This document shows, piece after piece, positions 55,401 through 64,000 of a stretch of 64,000 bases of DNA. The notes under the pieces are model-generated. The model saw only the letters and a list, made by a program, of their open reading frames with translations, made no database searches and was not told the origin of the DNA. Each line of letters opens with the position of its first letter. The stretch's first letter is position 1. The position numbers were made by a program, and so were the translations under genes. The stretch comes from Paraburkholderia panacisoli (GTDB lineage Bacteria; Pseudomonadota; Gammaproteobacteria; Burkholderiales; Burkholderiaceae), in contig NZ_VTUZ01000007.1 of the NCBI RefSeq assembly GCF_008369935.1, positions 1 to 64,000 of the forward strand. Reading direction: 5' to 3'.

Positions 55401-55631
55401 CTACGCTCCCAGGCCCGGCCCGTAATTGCCGCTGATCAGCCGCGTCACCGACTCGATATCGACGTAATCCTGTTCCGGCATGCCGTCGAGCATCGACAGC
55501 ACTTCATTGCTCGCGCCGGCTTCGCGCGCGGCGTCGACTAGCGCGTCTTTGTTGGTCGGGAATTGGACTTCGCTGAGGAGGTCGGCGATCTGCAGGTCGA
55601 TCGATTCGCCGGGAATGGCCGAGGCAGTCAT
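55401..55631 (-). CDS. DUF2795 protein
   Basis: A 76-aa protein resembling DUF2795 (FPTNKDALVDAAREAGASNE, VLSMLDGMPEQDYVDIESVT). These small helical proteins are widespread and uncharacterised. The 55125-55400 spacer shows no gene. Confidence 0.75.
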   Translation of the reverse strand: MTASAIPGESIDLQIADLLSEVQFPTNKDALVDAAREAGASNEVLSMLDGMPEQDYVDIESVTRLISGNYGPGLGA

Positions 55632-55879
55632 GCATTTGCTCCAGTTGGTGCGCGATTGAAATCAGTTGTTGGCGCTGCGAGGGCATGCACACGCAACGGC
55701 ACAGAACGCTCAGGAAATTGCCGGGCAACTCCAGCGCAGCTATAAAAAACCGCTTGACCCGCTAGCGGCCGTCGCACCCATGGCACCCCTGCCTACCCAC
55801 GCTGATCGGCGCTTCGTTTCAAACTCAAAGTCGGGCACGAACCGCTGCCGCCCTGTCGCGAGAATATCGGCAGTCGCCG

Positions 55880-56131
55880 TCAGGTCTGCAAATGCTCGTT
55901 CTGCCCCATGAAGCTGCGGTCGAGATGGCGCGACTTAGGCAGCGCAATGTGCTGCCATTGCTGCGGACGGTTATCGTCCGTGGCGACATCCGGCGCCGGC
56001 GGCGCGACTGGTGCGGCGTTGGCGCGTTCAGCGAGGATACTGGCATTCGTGCCGTCCGGCGCGGTGTGAACCGGCGCGGCGAAGCACGAGGCGGACAGCG
56101 TCACCATGGTCAACAGTGTCGAGGTTTTCAT
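55880..56131 (-). CDS. Small secreted protein
   Basis: An 83-aa frame with a signal peptide (MKTSTLLTMVTLSASCFA, cleavage about AAP) and a hydrophilic body with Pro/Ala and QQWQHIALPKSRHLD. AGGAGG precedes the ATG at 56131, supporting expression. No family recognised. Confidence 0.6.
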   Translation of the reverse strand: MKTSTLLTMVTLSASCFAAPVHTAPDGTNASILAERANAAPVAPPAPDVATDDNRPQQWQHIALPKSRHLDRSFMGQNEHLQT

Positions 56132-56445
56132 CGCCCGACCTCCTAAGCTCATGCGGCGCTGACAAGTGAGCAAATGCTGTGCCGTCCCCGCGTCGAAAGG
56201 AAGGCGCAAGCTTCACGCGGCATTGCGATGTGCGGTCCGCTTGCAATTACCATCTTAGATGGCAAATCCTGCAACGCGCGCACATTTGCGACAAAACGGT
56301 ATTGTAGATTTCAGATCTTGCCACGATTGCGCCAGGGCGGCGCAATGCCTGTGCAGGCTGCCGTTGCGGCCATGTCGGCGGATGCGGCGCGGTGCAATGC
56401 CGAGCGGCGAGCGAGAGATGGCTGGCAGCAAGCAGCAAGCGGGCG
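56132..56445. other. Intergenic, no gene seen
   Basis: 314 bp between the small secreted protein and the tandem repeat. No gene or clear signal was found. Confidence 0.4.
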
Positions 56446-56499
56446 CGCTGGCAGCAAACGGCCCGCTAGCAGCAAACGCCCCGCTAGCAGCAAGCAGCC
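56446..56499. repeat. Three 18-bp tandem repeats
   Basis: Units CGCTRGCAGCAAACGSCC start at 56446, 56464 and 56482 (the last diverges at its end). A partial AGCAGCAAGC run precedes them. They abut the stop codon of the following minus-strand gene. Confidence 0.7.
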
Positions 56500-56502
56500 C
56501 AG

Positions 56503-57840
56503 CTAACGCAGCACATCGAAACGCGTCCACGGCCATGAAGGCCGGTCGCGCATATAGCCGTTGAGCCAGTTCCACTGCGGATGGCGCTTCATGAACGCCT
56601 GGGCGTCGAATGGCCGGCCGCACGGATGACCCCAGCGCGCGGTGAACGCCATCTCACGCGCCATTTCGCTGTCGACCACTTTGCCGTCGTTGGCCCCCCA
56701 CGGATTGAACGGCCCGTGATCGGTGCCGCCGAAGCGCGCGTCGTCCAGTTCCAGATGGCCGCAGATGGTCCGCGAGCACGGGTTGTCGTTGCGATCGAGA
56801 TAGACGTCGTGATGATCGGCGATCATCTGCTTGGCGAGTTCCACGTCGATCTTGCCGTGATGCATTTCCTCGAGCTGCATGAAGCGCAGGCGCCGCGCGC
56901 CGTTCTTGCGCACGTCCGTATAGTCCTCGCCTTCACCGATGCATTCCTGGTTGCGGATCTTCAGATCGGTGGCGGTGTTATAGCCGCTGTAAAAGCCGTC
57001 CCTGGTGGTCTCGAAGCCCGAATAGTGCAGCCCCAGTTCATAGCGCGCGATCTCGCCGGTCTTCGCATCGCCGAGCAGCCAGCTGTTCGCATAGCCGCCG
57101 TTATTGGCGAGCGCGAACATCTCGCACCATTCGCCGATACTGTTCGCATACTGCGACGCGCGCCGCGAACGGTAGAACTCCGGTGCGCCCGCCGGGTTAT
57201 AGCCGGCGAAGTTGGAGATGGTGGTTTCGGTGACCATCAGCCCCGCGGCGGTCACCCAGAAGTCGGTGAGGCTGGAGATGCAGCCCGGCAGGCCCTGCAT
57301 CAGGATGCGGTTGCCGCGATCCGGCACGATGTCGAACACCACGTTGAACGCGTCGCCTGCGGCGTAGCGGTCCCACGAGTTGTGCGCCATCACGATGCGG
57401 CCGTCGCGCGTGGCCTTGCCGGTGGCGACGAACGCGCTGCAATGATGTCCGCGCCGGCCGCGCCACGGTTTCACGCCCAGCTGCGGCTGCTGCTGTGCCG
57501 CGTGGCTCGGCCACCAGCTTTGCAGCAGATCCATGTAGCCGTTCCATGCCAGCACTTCGGCGAACGGCAGCTTCGCGCCGTCGGCGATGCCCTGGATTTC
57601 GTCGGCGAATTCGGTGTCGAGCCGGTTGGCGAACTGGGCGACCGCGGCGTCGACGAAAGTGTCGAACTCTTCGCCCGTGTCCCACTTCGCGAGGTAGCGG
57701 GCGGTGCGGATCGCGTTCTGGATTTCGCTGGCGAGCAACTGCCCGTGCTGTTCGCCGCGATCGTAGGGTTCGCCTTCGATGTGCAGGAAAATCCAGCCTG
57801 CCTGGTCGCGGCGCACGGCATCGAGGGACGGTTCGCTCAT
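56503..57840 (-). CDS. Ntn-hydrolase-like protein (phospholipase B-like / C45-like)
   Basis: A 445-aa protein resembling the phospholipase B-like/laminin A-related and C45 acyltransferase Ntn hydrolases. GHHCSAFVATGKATRDG (about 140-156) places a Cys that could become the N-terminal nucleophile after self-cleavage. AHNSWDRY, VTETTISNFAGYNP and NGGYANSWLLGDAKTGE are family segments. No signal peptide. The ATG at 57840 is chosen over a longer Arg-rich frame. The substrate is unknown; amide or acyl-ester hydrolysis is expected. Confidence 0.7.
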   Translation of the reverse strand: MSEPSLDAVRRDQAGWIFLHIEGEPYDRGEQHGQLLASEIQNAIRTARYLAKWDTGEEFDTFVDAAVAQFANRLDTEFADEIQGIADGAKLPFAEVLAWNGYMDLLQSWWPSHAAQQQPQLGVKPWRGRRGHHCSAFVATGKATRDGRIVMAHNSWDRYAAGDAFNVVFDIVPDRGNRILMQGLPGCISSLTDFWVTAAGLMVTETTISNFAGYNPAGAPEFYRSRRASQYANSIGEWCEMFALANNGGYANSWLLGDAKTGEIARYELGLHYSGFETTRDGFYSGYNTATDLKIRNQECIGEGEDYTDVRKNGARRLRFMQLEEMHHGKIDVELAKQMIADHHDVYLDRNDNPCSRTICGHLELDDARFGGTDHGPFNPWGANDGKVVDSEMAREMAFTARWGHPCGRPFDAQAFMKRHPQWNWLNGYMRDRPSWPWTRFDVLR

Positions 57841-57992
57841 GTTCGCTCCGATCGAACGGCGGGCGTCCCGGGGCGCCCGTCCTGGCGTAACGCGCGCTGC
57901 CGGCGCCTTGTGCTTGCGCTGCAGCGGTCTCCCCATTGTAGAAAATCTGCGGCGCTTTGCACGGCGCCGCCAGGTTCGCGGGGCGCGGCCGC

Positions 57993-59726
57993 CTAGTGAG
58001 TCGGATTCATGCGGAAATACGCATCGAGCAGCGAGGTCTTGTAGACCACGCCCGCCAGCTTCGGATGCGCGGCGCTTTCCACTACCGGCAGACGCTCCCC
58101 CTGGAACGCGAGGAAGTGCTGCAACGCGACGCCGAGCGACATATCCGGCGTGAGCACGTCGAAGTGCGGCTGCAAATAGTCCGCCGCCGTTTTCGCCGCC
58201 GTGTCGCGATTGTCGAGCAGATCGGACGTGATGTCCTTGAGCGCGACCACGCCGAGAAACGCGCCGGACTGGTTGGCGACGTACAGATACTTCACCGGAT
58301 ATTCGAGGAACACGCGCGTCATCTCCTGCACGCTCGCGTTGGGCAGCACGACGGTTTCGGCGGGCCGGATCAGCTCACGCATCTGCGTGGCGCGCAGGCG
58401 CGTGCGCTCCTGTTCCTCGCGATTGCGCCGCAACGTGATCTCATACATCGAGGTCTTGCCGATCGCGCGCGAGATGAAATACGCAACCACACACGACAGC
58501 ATCAGCGGCAGCACGACCTGGTAGCTGAGCGTCATCTCGAAGATCATCAGGATCGCCATCAGCGGCGCCTGGGTTGCGCCGGCGAGAAACGCGCCCATGC
58601 CGACCATCGCATACGCGTAGGGCGCCGAAGTCGCATGCGGCCACAGCGCGTGCATGCCCTGGCCGAACAGCGAGCCGACCGCGGCGCCGACGAACAGGGT
58701 CGGCGTGAAAACCCCGCCGACCGCGCCGGAACCCGCCGTGGCCGCGGTCGCCGCGAGCTTGAACACCAGCACGAGGACGAGCGCGGTCCACGTCCACGGC
58801 GAATGCAGGATCGAGTTGACGACGCTATAGCCGTTGCCCCACACCTCGGGGGTCCAGATGGAGATGATGCCGACCACGAAGCCGCCGAGCGCGAGCCGCA
58901 CGGGCAGCGGCACCGGCAGCTTGCGAAAGGCCGCCTTCGACGCGTCGAGCAGCCGCAGAAACTGCGGCGCCGCCGCGCCGCACAGCGCGCCGAGCGCGAC
59001 GAACAGCAGTACCTCGACGCCGGTCACCGCGGGAAACACCGGCATCTCGTACGGCGGTTTGTAGCCGGCGAATTCGCGCATCGTGATGTTGGCGACCACC
59101 GCCGACACCACCACCGGCCCGAAGCTTTCCATCGCGATTGAGCCGAGCACGATCTCGGTGACGAAGAACGCGCCTGCGATCGGCGCGCTGTACGCGGACG
59201 TGATCCCGGCCGCCGCGCCGCAGGCGACCAGCAGTCGCAGACGCGACGGATCGAAATGCACCCAGCGGCCGATCAGCGACGCGCCCAGCGCGGCCAGTTG
59301 CACCATCGGTCCTTCGCGGCCGATCGAGCCGCCGCTCGCGATCGTGAACAGCGACGACACGCTGCGCCACAGACTCAGCCGCACGGGCACCACGCCGTCG
59401 CCGATCGCGACCGCTTCCATGTAGTCGACGTGATTGGCTTTGTCGGCGTGGCGCTGCGCGATCAGCAGGAAGAAGCCGGCGATCAGGCCGCCGGCCGCGG
59501 GCAGCCAGATGCGCACGGTCCACGGCAAGCTGCGCGCCATCTCGACGAAGCTGCCGGACCGGCCGGCCACCGCCAGTTGCAGCAACGCGATCGCCTCGCG
59601 AAAGGCGATGGTCGCGAACGCGCCGGCGATGCCGACCACCACCGACCAGACCAGCATCGTGTGGGCTTCGGACAGACGGAACAGGTGTTGGGCGCGGGTG
59701 CGCAGCTTCAGCAGGAATGAAAGCAC
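57993..59726 (-). CDS. ClC family chloride channel/antiporter with CBS domains
   Basis: A 577-aa ClC protein with about 11 membrane helices. The anion-selectivity motif SGGSIGREGPMVQ (about 132-144) includes the gating Glu, and GSGAVGGVFTPTLFVGA (about 335) is the second ion-site motif. Two cytoplasmic CBS domains occupy about 440-570, sensing adenylates or helping dimerise. It resembles the ClcB branch. Confidence 0.9.
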   Translation of the reverse strand: MLSFLLKLRTRAQHLFRLSEAHTMLVWSVVVGIAGAFATIAFREAIALLQLAVAGRSGSFVEMARSLPWTVRIWLPAAGGLIAGFFLLIAQRHADKANHVDYMEAVAIGDGVVPVRLSLWRSVSSLFTIASGGSIGREGPMVQLAALGASLIGRWVHFDPSRLRLLVACGAAAGITSAYSAPIAGAFFVTEIVLGSIAMESFGPVVVSAVVANITMREFAGYKPPYEMPVFPAVTGVEVLLFVALGALCGAAAPQFLRLLDASKAAFRKLPVPLPVRLALGGFVVGIISIWTPEVWGNGYSVVNSILHSPWTWTALVLVLVFKLAATAATAGSGAVGGVFTPTLFVGAAVGSLFGQGMHALWPHATSAPYAYAMVGMGAFLAGATQAPLMAILMIFEMTLSYQVVLPLMLSCVVAYFISRAIGKTSMYEITLRRNREEQERTRLRATQMRELIRPAETVVLPNASVQEMTRVFLEYPVKYLYVANQSGAFLGVVALKDITSDLLDNRDTAAKTAADYLQPHFDVLTPDMSLGVALQHFLAFQGERLPVVESAAHPKLAGVVYKTSLLDAYFRMNPTH

Positions 59727-59772
59727 ATCGGTGGTACGGGGCGTGAGGGTGGGTTAAAGGACGCGCGCCACA

Positions 59773-59812
59773 ACAGCAGCGCGCCCGCTACGGACGGCGG
59801 GCGCGCGGCTGT
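59773..59812 (-). terminator. GC-rich hairpin after the GST gene
   Basis: GCGCGCCCGC (59779-59788) pairs with GCGGGCGCGC (59797-59806), extended by ACAGC/GCTGT on each side with one mismatch. No T-run. It lies just after the GST stop and before the ClC start. Confidence 0.5.
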
Positions 59813-59838
59813 GGATGAGCGATGGACGACGGCGCGGT

Positions 59839-60576
59839 TCAAGTCGCCGCCTTGTCGAGTTCCGGGTAGTGCCGGAAGATGCAGGCCTCGTTATGTTCGA
59901 TGCGCCGCTCGGACTGCAGATACGCGGCGATGTTCGACCGCTCGATCACCGCGTCGTGCAATGCGGCGAGCCGCGGATAGTGTTCGCCGAAGCGCTTGAG
60001 CGCACGCGGGAACGCGTACAGCAGGCCGTCGATCAGCTGGAACATCGACAGGTCGACGTAGGTGAGCGAGTCGCCGACCATGAAGCTGTCGCCGGCAGGA
60101 TTCTGCTTCAGCACGCGCTCGAAGTACGACATGAATTTCGGAATCCGGTTGTCGATGAAGTCGTGTGCGCGCACCTTCGCGGCGTCTTTCTGATCTTCGT
60201 AGTAAAGGGCGCTGGCGAGCGGATGATGCGTGTCATGCGCTTCCGTGACGACGTCGGCGACGGTCAGCTGCAGACCGTTGGCGACGTAGCGCAGGCCTTC
60301 GACCGACGGCGCGAGATTCAGCCGCGGCCCCAGGTAGAACAGGATGTTGGCGGTCTGCGAGATCACCAGATCGCCGTCTTTCAGAAACGGCGGCGCGAAC
60401 GGCGGATACGGTTCGTCGCGGTTTTTCATCACGGTCATCATCGCGCCGGTGCCGAGGCCTTCCGACGACGTGCCGCGCGCCACTTCCACGTAGTCGGCGC
60501 CGGCTTCCTCCAGCGCGAGCCGCACGAATTCGCCGCGGCCCTGAAGGCCGTCCCAGTAGTAAAGTTCCAGGCTCAT
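59839..60576 (-). CDS. Glutathione S-transferase family protein
   Basis: A 245-aa GST with an N-terminal thioredoxin-like domain (LELYYWDGLQGRGEFVRLAL, with DLVISQTANILFYLG as the glutathione site) and a helical C-terminal domain ending about 235 (NPAGDSFMVGDSLTYVDLSM). The Tyr in YYWDG suggests a sigma/alpha-like type. The ATG at 60576 is preferred over one 27 bp upstream. Confidence 0.82.
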   Translation of the reverse strand: MSLELYYWDGLQGRGEFVRLALEEAGADYVEVARGTSSEGLGTGAMMTVMKNRDEPYPPFAPPFLKDGDLVISQTANILFYLGPRLNLAPSVEGLRYVANGLQLTVADVVTEAHDTHHPLASALYYEDQKDAAKVRAHDFIDNRIPKFMSYFERVLKQNPAGDSFMVGDSLTYVDLSMFQLIDGLLYAFPRALKRFGEHYPRLAALHDAVIERSNIAAYLQSERRIEHNEACIFRHYPELDKAAT

Positions 60577-60690
60577 CGATCGATCCTCATTCCGGTCGCC
60601 CATGCGTGTGGCATGAGCGGGTTGCAGGAGCAGGTGACGCCATCAACCAGTATGCCGTGCGCGCACGCCGGATGCTTCTTCAGAATGCGC

Positions 60691-60711
60691 AAAACCCCGC
60701 GCGCGGCGGGG
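60691..60711 (-). terminator. Terminator after yeiH
   Basis: On the minus strand CCCCGC-cgcgc-GCGGGG (60695-60711) is followed by TTTT. Confidence 0.75.
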
Positions 60712-60733
60712 TGGGTTCGAAAGCGCGGTCGGC

Positions 60734-61828
60734 TTAGCCGAGCAGGTGCTGGACAGCCCATGTGATGCCCAGTCCACCGGCAATCAGCCACACGTACAGG
60801 ATCAGGCCGGTGGTCAGCGCGCGTGGGCCGGCCTGGCGGATCTGCGAAATGCGCGTTTCGATGCCGAGCGCGGTCATGGCCATGGTCAGCGCGAAGGTGT
60901 CGAGCGTGTTGAGCGTGCTGGTCGCGGCTTCCGGCAGCACGTTCAGCGAGTTGATCACGACGAACGCGAGGAAGCCGACCGCGAACCAGGGAATCGCCAG
61001 CTTGCGCGGGGCGCTGCCGTGGGCGCCGTCCCGCGAGGCCGCTGCCGCCGCGCTGCGCGCGGAGCGGTTCACCCACATGCCGACCACCAGCAGCACCGGC
61101 ACCAGCAGCATCACGCGGGTCATCTTGACGATGGTGGCGATGTGCGTCGCTTCCGGGCTCACGTTGCTGGCCGCGCCGACCACCTGCGCCACCTCGTGAA
61201 TCGTGCCGCCGAAGAACAGGCCAGCGCCGACCGTGTCGAGATGCAGCCAGCCCGCGTTGAACAGCACCGGGTAGAGGAACATCGACAGCGTGCCGAACAG
61301 CACCACGCTGCCCACGGCCATCGCGCTCTTGTGCGGCTTCGATTGCAGCGTGGATTCGAACGCGAGCACCGCGGCCGCGCCGCAGATCGCGCTGCCGGCG
61401 GCGGTCAACAGCGCCGTGTCACGGTCGAGCTTCATGATCTTCATGCCGGCCCACGTGCCGATGACGAGCGTGCTCACCACGATCAGCACCGATTCCGCGA
61501 GGCCCGGCAGGCCGACCTGAGCGATTTCCTGCAGGCTCACGCGCAAGCCGAAGAAGGCGACGGCGATGCGTAGCAGCTTGCGCGCCGAAAAATTGACGCC
61601 CGCCGCCCAGCTCGCGGGCATGCCGTCACGCAGCGCGTTGCCGTAAATGGCCCCGGCGACGATGCCGACGATCAGCGGGCTCAAGCCCAGACCGGCGATC
61701 GCCGGGATCGACGCGATGCGGGTCACGGCCGCGGCGAACAGCGCGACGAAGAGAATGCCGTTCAGTTGCCCGCGCGTGGACGACTCGGCGGGTGTGATGG
61801 CGGCAAGGTGAGCCGGTGTGGTGGACAT
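60734..61828 (-). CDS. yeiH: YeiH family putative sulfate exporter
   Basis: A 364-aa membrane protein of the UPF0324/YeiH (PSE) family with about ten helices. ARKLLRIAVAFFGLRVSLQE, AAGSAICGAAAVLAFE and GGTIHEVAQVVGAA are family signatures. Members are thought to export sulfonate-derived or other anions. It is divergent from yeiE, as in E. coli. Confidence 0.88.
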   Translation of the reverse strand: MSTTPAHLAAITPAESSTRGQLNGILFVALFAAAVTRIASIPAIAGLGLSPLIVGIVAGAIYGNALRDGMPASWAAGVNFSARKLLRIAVAFFGLRVSLQEIAQVGLPGLAESVLIVVSTLVIGTWAGMKIMKLDRDTALLTAAGSAICGAAAVLAFESTLQSKPHKSAMAVGSVVLFGTLSMFLYPVLFNAGWLHLDTVGAGLFFGGTIHEVAQVVGAASNVSPEATHIATIVKMTRVMLLVPVLLVVGMWVNRSARSAAAAASRDGAHGSAPRKLAIPWFAVGFLAFVVINSLNVLPEAATSTLNTLDTFALTMAMTALGIETRISQIRQAGPRALTTGLILYVWLIAGGLGITWAVQHLLG

Positions 61829-61868
61829 GGCGTGGTGCCTCGTTGACTGACTGGATTCAATGGGGCTA

Positions 61869-61912
61869 ATCCTAAAATAGATATAAGGATATGAAAAATC
61901 ATCATTTAGGAT
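61869..61912. promoter_or_regulatory. Inverted repeat between yeiH and yeiE
   Basis: ATCCTAAA (61869-61876) and TTTAGGAT (61905-61912) are exact inverse copies separated by 28 bp, with a half site AAGGAT (61885-61890) between. The position fits a LysR dimer/tetramer site. Confidence 0.55.
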
Positions 61913-61946
61913 GTAAAGTATCGGCTTAACTGATATTTATATTGCC

Positions 61947-62837
61947 ATGACCCCCGATCAGCTTATAACGTTTGCCGCCGTCGCCGAGCATCGCAATATC
62001 AGCCGCGCGGCCGTGGCGCTGCATCTGTCGCAGCCGGCGGTGTCCGGGCAGTTGCGGCAATTGCAGGACGAGTTCGGCGAGCCGCTCTATCAGCGCGACG
62101 GGCGCGGCGTGCGCCTGACGCCGGCCGGCGAGCAACTGGCGAGCTATGCGGCGCGGCTGCGCGACACCTGGCGCCAGGCGCATGCCTATCGCGACGCGCT
62201 GCGCGGTCTCGAGCAGGGCACCTTGCGGATCGGCGCGAGCACCACACCGGCGAGCTACCTGCTGCCGTACCTGATCGCCGAATTTCATCGTCGTTATCCG
62301 GACGTGACCGTGCATACCGCCAACGGCAACACCACGGAAATCGTCGAGGCGCTCGGCTCGGTGGACATCGCGATGATCGAGGGGCCGGTCGGCGCCGATC
62401 TGCCGCCGGACACCGCCGTGCACGCATGGCGCGAGGACGAGATCGTCGCGATCGTGCCGCGTTCGCATCCATTGGCGCAGGCGGGCGAGGGCGGGCGCGC
62501 GGATCTGGCGGCGTTCGCCGCGCATCGGCTGGTGTTGCGCGAGGCGGGCTCGGCGGTGCGGCAGATCGTCGAGCGCGCGTTCGCGCGGGCGGGCGTGCCG
62601 ATGCGCGTGGCGCTGGAGATTGCCGGCGTCGAAGGGGTGAAGGAAGCGGTACGGGCCGGCATGGGCGTCGGCTTCGTGTCCGGCATGTCGATGCGCCATG
62701 AAGACGGTGCGCTATGCCGGCTGTCGCTGGGTCCGGAGCCGCTGACGCGCCGTCTGTCGATTCTCGTCCCCTTCGCGAGTGCGCCGTCGCGCGTGGTCGA
62801 GCGGTTTCTCGCGCTCTGTCTCGCCGATGGCGTCTGA
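61947..62837 (+). CDS. yeiE: YeiE-type LysR regulator
   Basis: A 296-aa CysB/CbbR-like LTTR. The winged helix is LITFAAVAEHRNISRAAVAL with HLSQPAVSGQLRQLQDEFG, and the effector domain follows (GASTTPASYLLPYLIAEFHR). It is divergent from yeiH, with a dyad in the 118-bp spacer. It probably activates yeiH; in E. coli the orthologue is linked to sulfite stress and iron. Confidence 0.88.
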   Translation: MTPDQLITFAAVAEHRNISRAAVALHLSQPAVSGQLRQLQDEFGEPLYQRDGRGVRLTPAGEQLASYAARLRDTWRQAHAYRDALRGLEQGTLRIGASTTPASYLLPYLIAEFHRRYPDVTVHTANGNTTEIVEALGSVDIAMIEGPVGADLPPDTAVHAWREDEIVAIVPRSHPLAQAGEGGRADLAAFAAHRLVLREAGSAVRQIVERAFARAGVPMRVALEIAGVEGVKEAVRAGMGVGFVSGMSMRHEDGALCRLSLGPEPLTRRLSILVPFASAPSRVVERFLALCLADGV

Positions 62838-62949
62838 GCGGCGCAGCCGTGCCCGGCGCGCCTGGGGATTTCCTCTATGGTGCGGGCGGCGGATCTCGGC
62901 GCACTATTCGGGCATCGCAAGCGCCTCGGCGCTTTTTTTCGAAGCGGGT

Positions 62950-62965
62950 TTGGAACCGGTTCCAA
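62950..62965. promoter_or_regulatory. Perfect LacI-type operator
   Basis: TTGGAACC-GGTTCCAA is a perfect 16-bp palindrome with the CG centre typical of LacI-family sites. It lies 35 bp before the next start codon, a position fit for repression. No LacI-family gene is in the window. Confidence 0.7.
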
Positions 62966-63000
62966 GCATCGACAACGGCACAGAACTGAGTAGATTCGAC

Positions 63001-63774
63001 ATGGCTGATGTGATTGACATCGTGATCGTCGCAAGCGCATTCGGCATGGATGCGGTCCGCGCGCAGGGTCATCTGAAGTGCGCAGAGGCGTGCCGGCGTG
63101 CCGGCGCCGCGGGCTTCGAGGTGCGCCGCGAGCTGTTCGCCGACGAGGCCGACGCCGCGCCGCAGCACCTGCGTGCGCTCGGCGGCGCGATTGCCGATCT
63201 GGGCTTGTGGTCAGTGTTTTCGACGCCCGCGGCGCTGTACACGGCCGACGGCCGACTCGACGCCGCCGCGCTGCGTCTCTCGCTCGTCGAAGCGAGCGCG
63301 CTCGGGGCGCGGTTCGTCAAGCTGCAACTCGGCGGGTTCGTGCACGACGCAGCCGGCGCGGCGATTGCTGGGCAGATGCAGGGTTCGAATGTGCGGCTGG
63401 TCGTGGAAAACGGGCAATTGGCCGAAGGCGGCTCGCTCGCGCAGTTCGTCGGGCTGTTCGGCGCGCTGGCGCGCGAAGAGCACGCGCACGTGCTCGGCAT
63501 GACCTTCGACATCGGCAACTGGGCATGGCGCGACGTCGCGCCGCTCGACGCCGCCGCACAGCTCGCGCCGCACGTCGAATACATCCATTGCAAGACGACC
63601 GTGGGCGAGGGCGCGCGGCGCTTTCCCGCCGCGCCGGCCGCCGACGATGCACGCTTCATCGCGGTGCTCGACCGCTTGCCGCGCGATGTGCCGCGCGGCA
63701 TCGAATTTCCGTTCGATGCGAGCCGTGTCGAGGCGGACGCGACGCACTATGTCAAATGGCTGGCCGCGGTGTGA
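63001..63774 (+). CDS. Sugar phosphate isomerase/epimerase family (TIM barrel)
   Basis: A 257-aa protein of the xylose-isomerase-like TIM-barrel superfamily. FEVRRELFADEA, FVKLQLGGFV, VRLVVENGQLAEG and MTFDIGNWAW supply the metal-binding Glu/Asp positions, and HVEYIHCKTTVG supplies His/Lys near the end. Members isomerise or epimerise sugars, inosose or hydroxypyruvate. The ATG at 63001 follows the LacI-type operator. The exact substrate cannot be deduced. Confidence 0.75.
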   Translation: MADVIDIVIVASAFGMDAVRAQGHLKCAEACRRAGAAGFEVRRELFADEADAAPQHLRALGGAIADLGLWSVFSTPAALYTADGRLDAAALRLSLVEASALGARFVKLQLGGFVHDAAGAAIAGQMQGSNVRLVVENGQLAEGGSLAQFVGLFGALAREEHAHVLGMTFDIGNWAWRDVAPLDAAAQLAPHVEYIHCKTTVGEGARRFPAAPAADDARFIAVLDRLPRDVPRGIEFPFDASRVEADATHYVKWLAAV

Positions 63775-64000
63775 ACGGCGGCTGGAACCTGAGCGAAAGA
63801 GCAGTATCTGGAACGGTGGGCGGCGCGAGGCTTGCGGCGACACGAACGGAACGACGCCCGGCAAAACGTCTGGCGAACGGACCGCAAAAAGCGCGTGGCA
63901 AACGCATGGCAAGCGCAGACGCATAGCAACCGCCAACGCACCGTGAACGCCCGGCCACGCACCCACAAACCCACGCACCGAAACCCGCGGCAAAACGCAC
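63775..64000. other. Right-edge intergenic, no gene seen
   Basis: 226 bp, A/C-rich, with repeated AACGC and GGCAA words. No supported gene; open frames lack a family pattern and ribosome site. Confidence 0.4.

Overview
The window is high-GC DNA (stop-poor in all six frames, NNG/NNC codons) with gene families typical of the Burkholderiales: a membrane-bound cytochrome c urate hydroxylase, an E. coli-like YbiT, a NodT-type RND efflux operon, and a YeiE/YeiH pair. A Paraburkholderia or Burkholderia chromosome is the best guess. That is inference from family content; no database was consulted. No rRNA, tRNA or CRISPR array was found.

Layout. 1-4.1 kb: the 3' tail of a group II intron at the left edge, then RNA-processing and wall-recycling genes (thpR, DUF1992, tadA, LD-carboxypeptidase). 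4.1-23 kb: a purine-salvage/degradation island made of a GntR regulator with matching operators, an NCS1 permease, an allantoin/hydantoin racemase, puuE-uraD-allantoicase-allA, a hipBA toxin-antitoxin pair inserted between purine genes, puuD and uraH on the minus strand, an 8-oxoguanine/guanine deaminase, a LysR regulator and a BMP-type nucleoside ABC importer. Together they can take urate through 5-hydroxyisourate, OHCU, allantoin and allantoate to ureidoglycolate, glyoxylate and urea. Xanthine dehydrogenase and urease are not in the window.

23-36.5 kb: dodecin, a beta-hydroxyacid dehydrogenase, ybiT, nitronate monooxygenase, OmpW, DUF1289, mntH, a potFGHI polyamine importer and a soluble chemoreceptor. 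36.5-46.9 kb: a flavin monooxygenase divergent from a broken TetR gene, a pspA-TPR membrane-protein pair, a ribbon-helix-helix protein, PBP1A and an LpxL-type acyltransferase. Four copies of a 35-bp dyad resembling paired DnaA boxes lie around the last two genes. 46.9-53.5 kb: a complete RND efflux operon divergent from its TetR regulator.

53.5-64 kb: small hypothetical proteins, a LysR regulator, DUF2795, an Ntn-hydrolase-like enzyme, a ClC chloride channel with CBS domains, a GST, the yeiH-yeiE divergent pair and a TIM-barrel isomerase/epimerase behind a perfect LacI-type operator. The items most worth following up are the 35-bp dyad family, the four-operator hipBA control region, the duplicated GntR operator and the pspA-TPR module.
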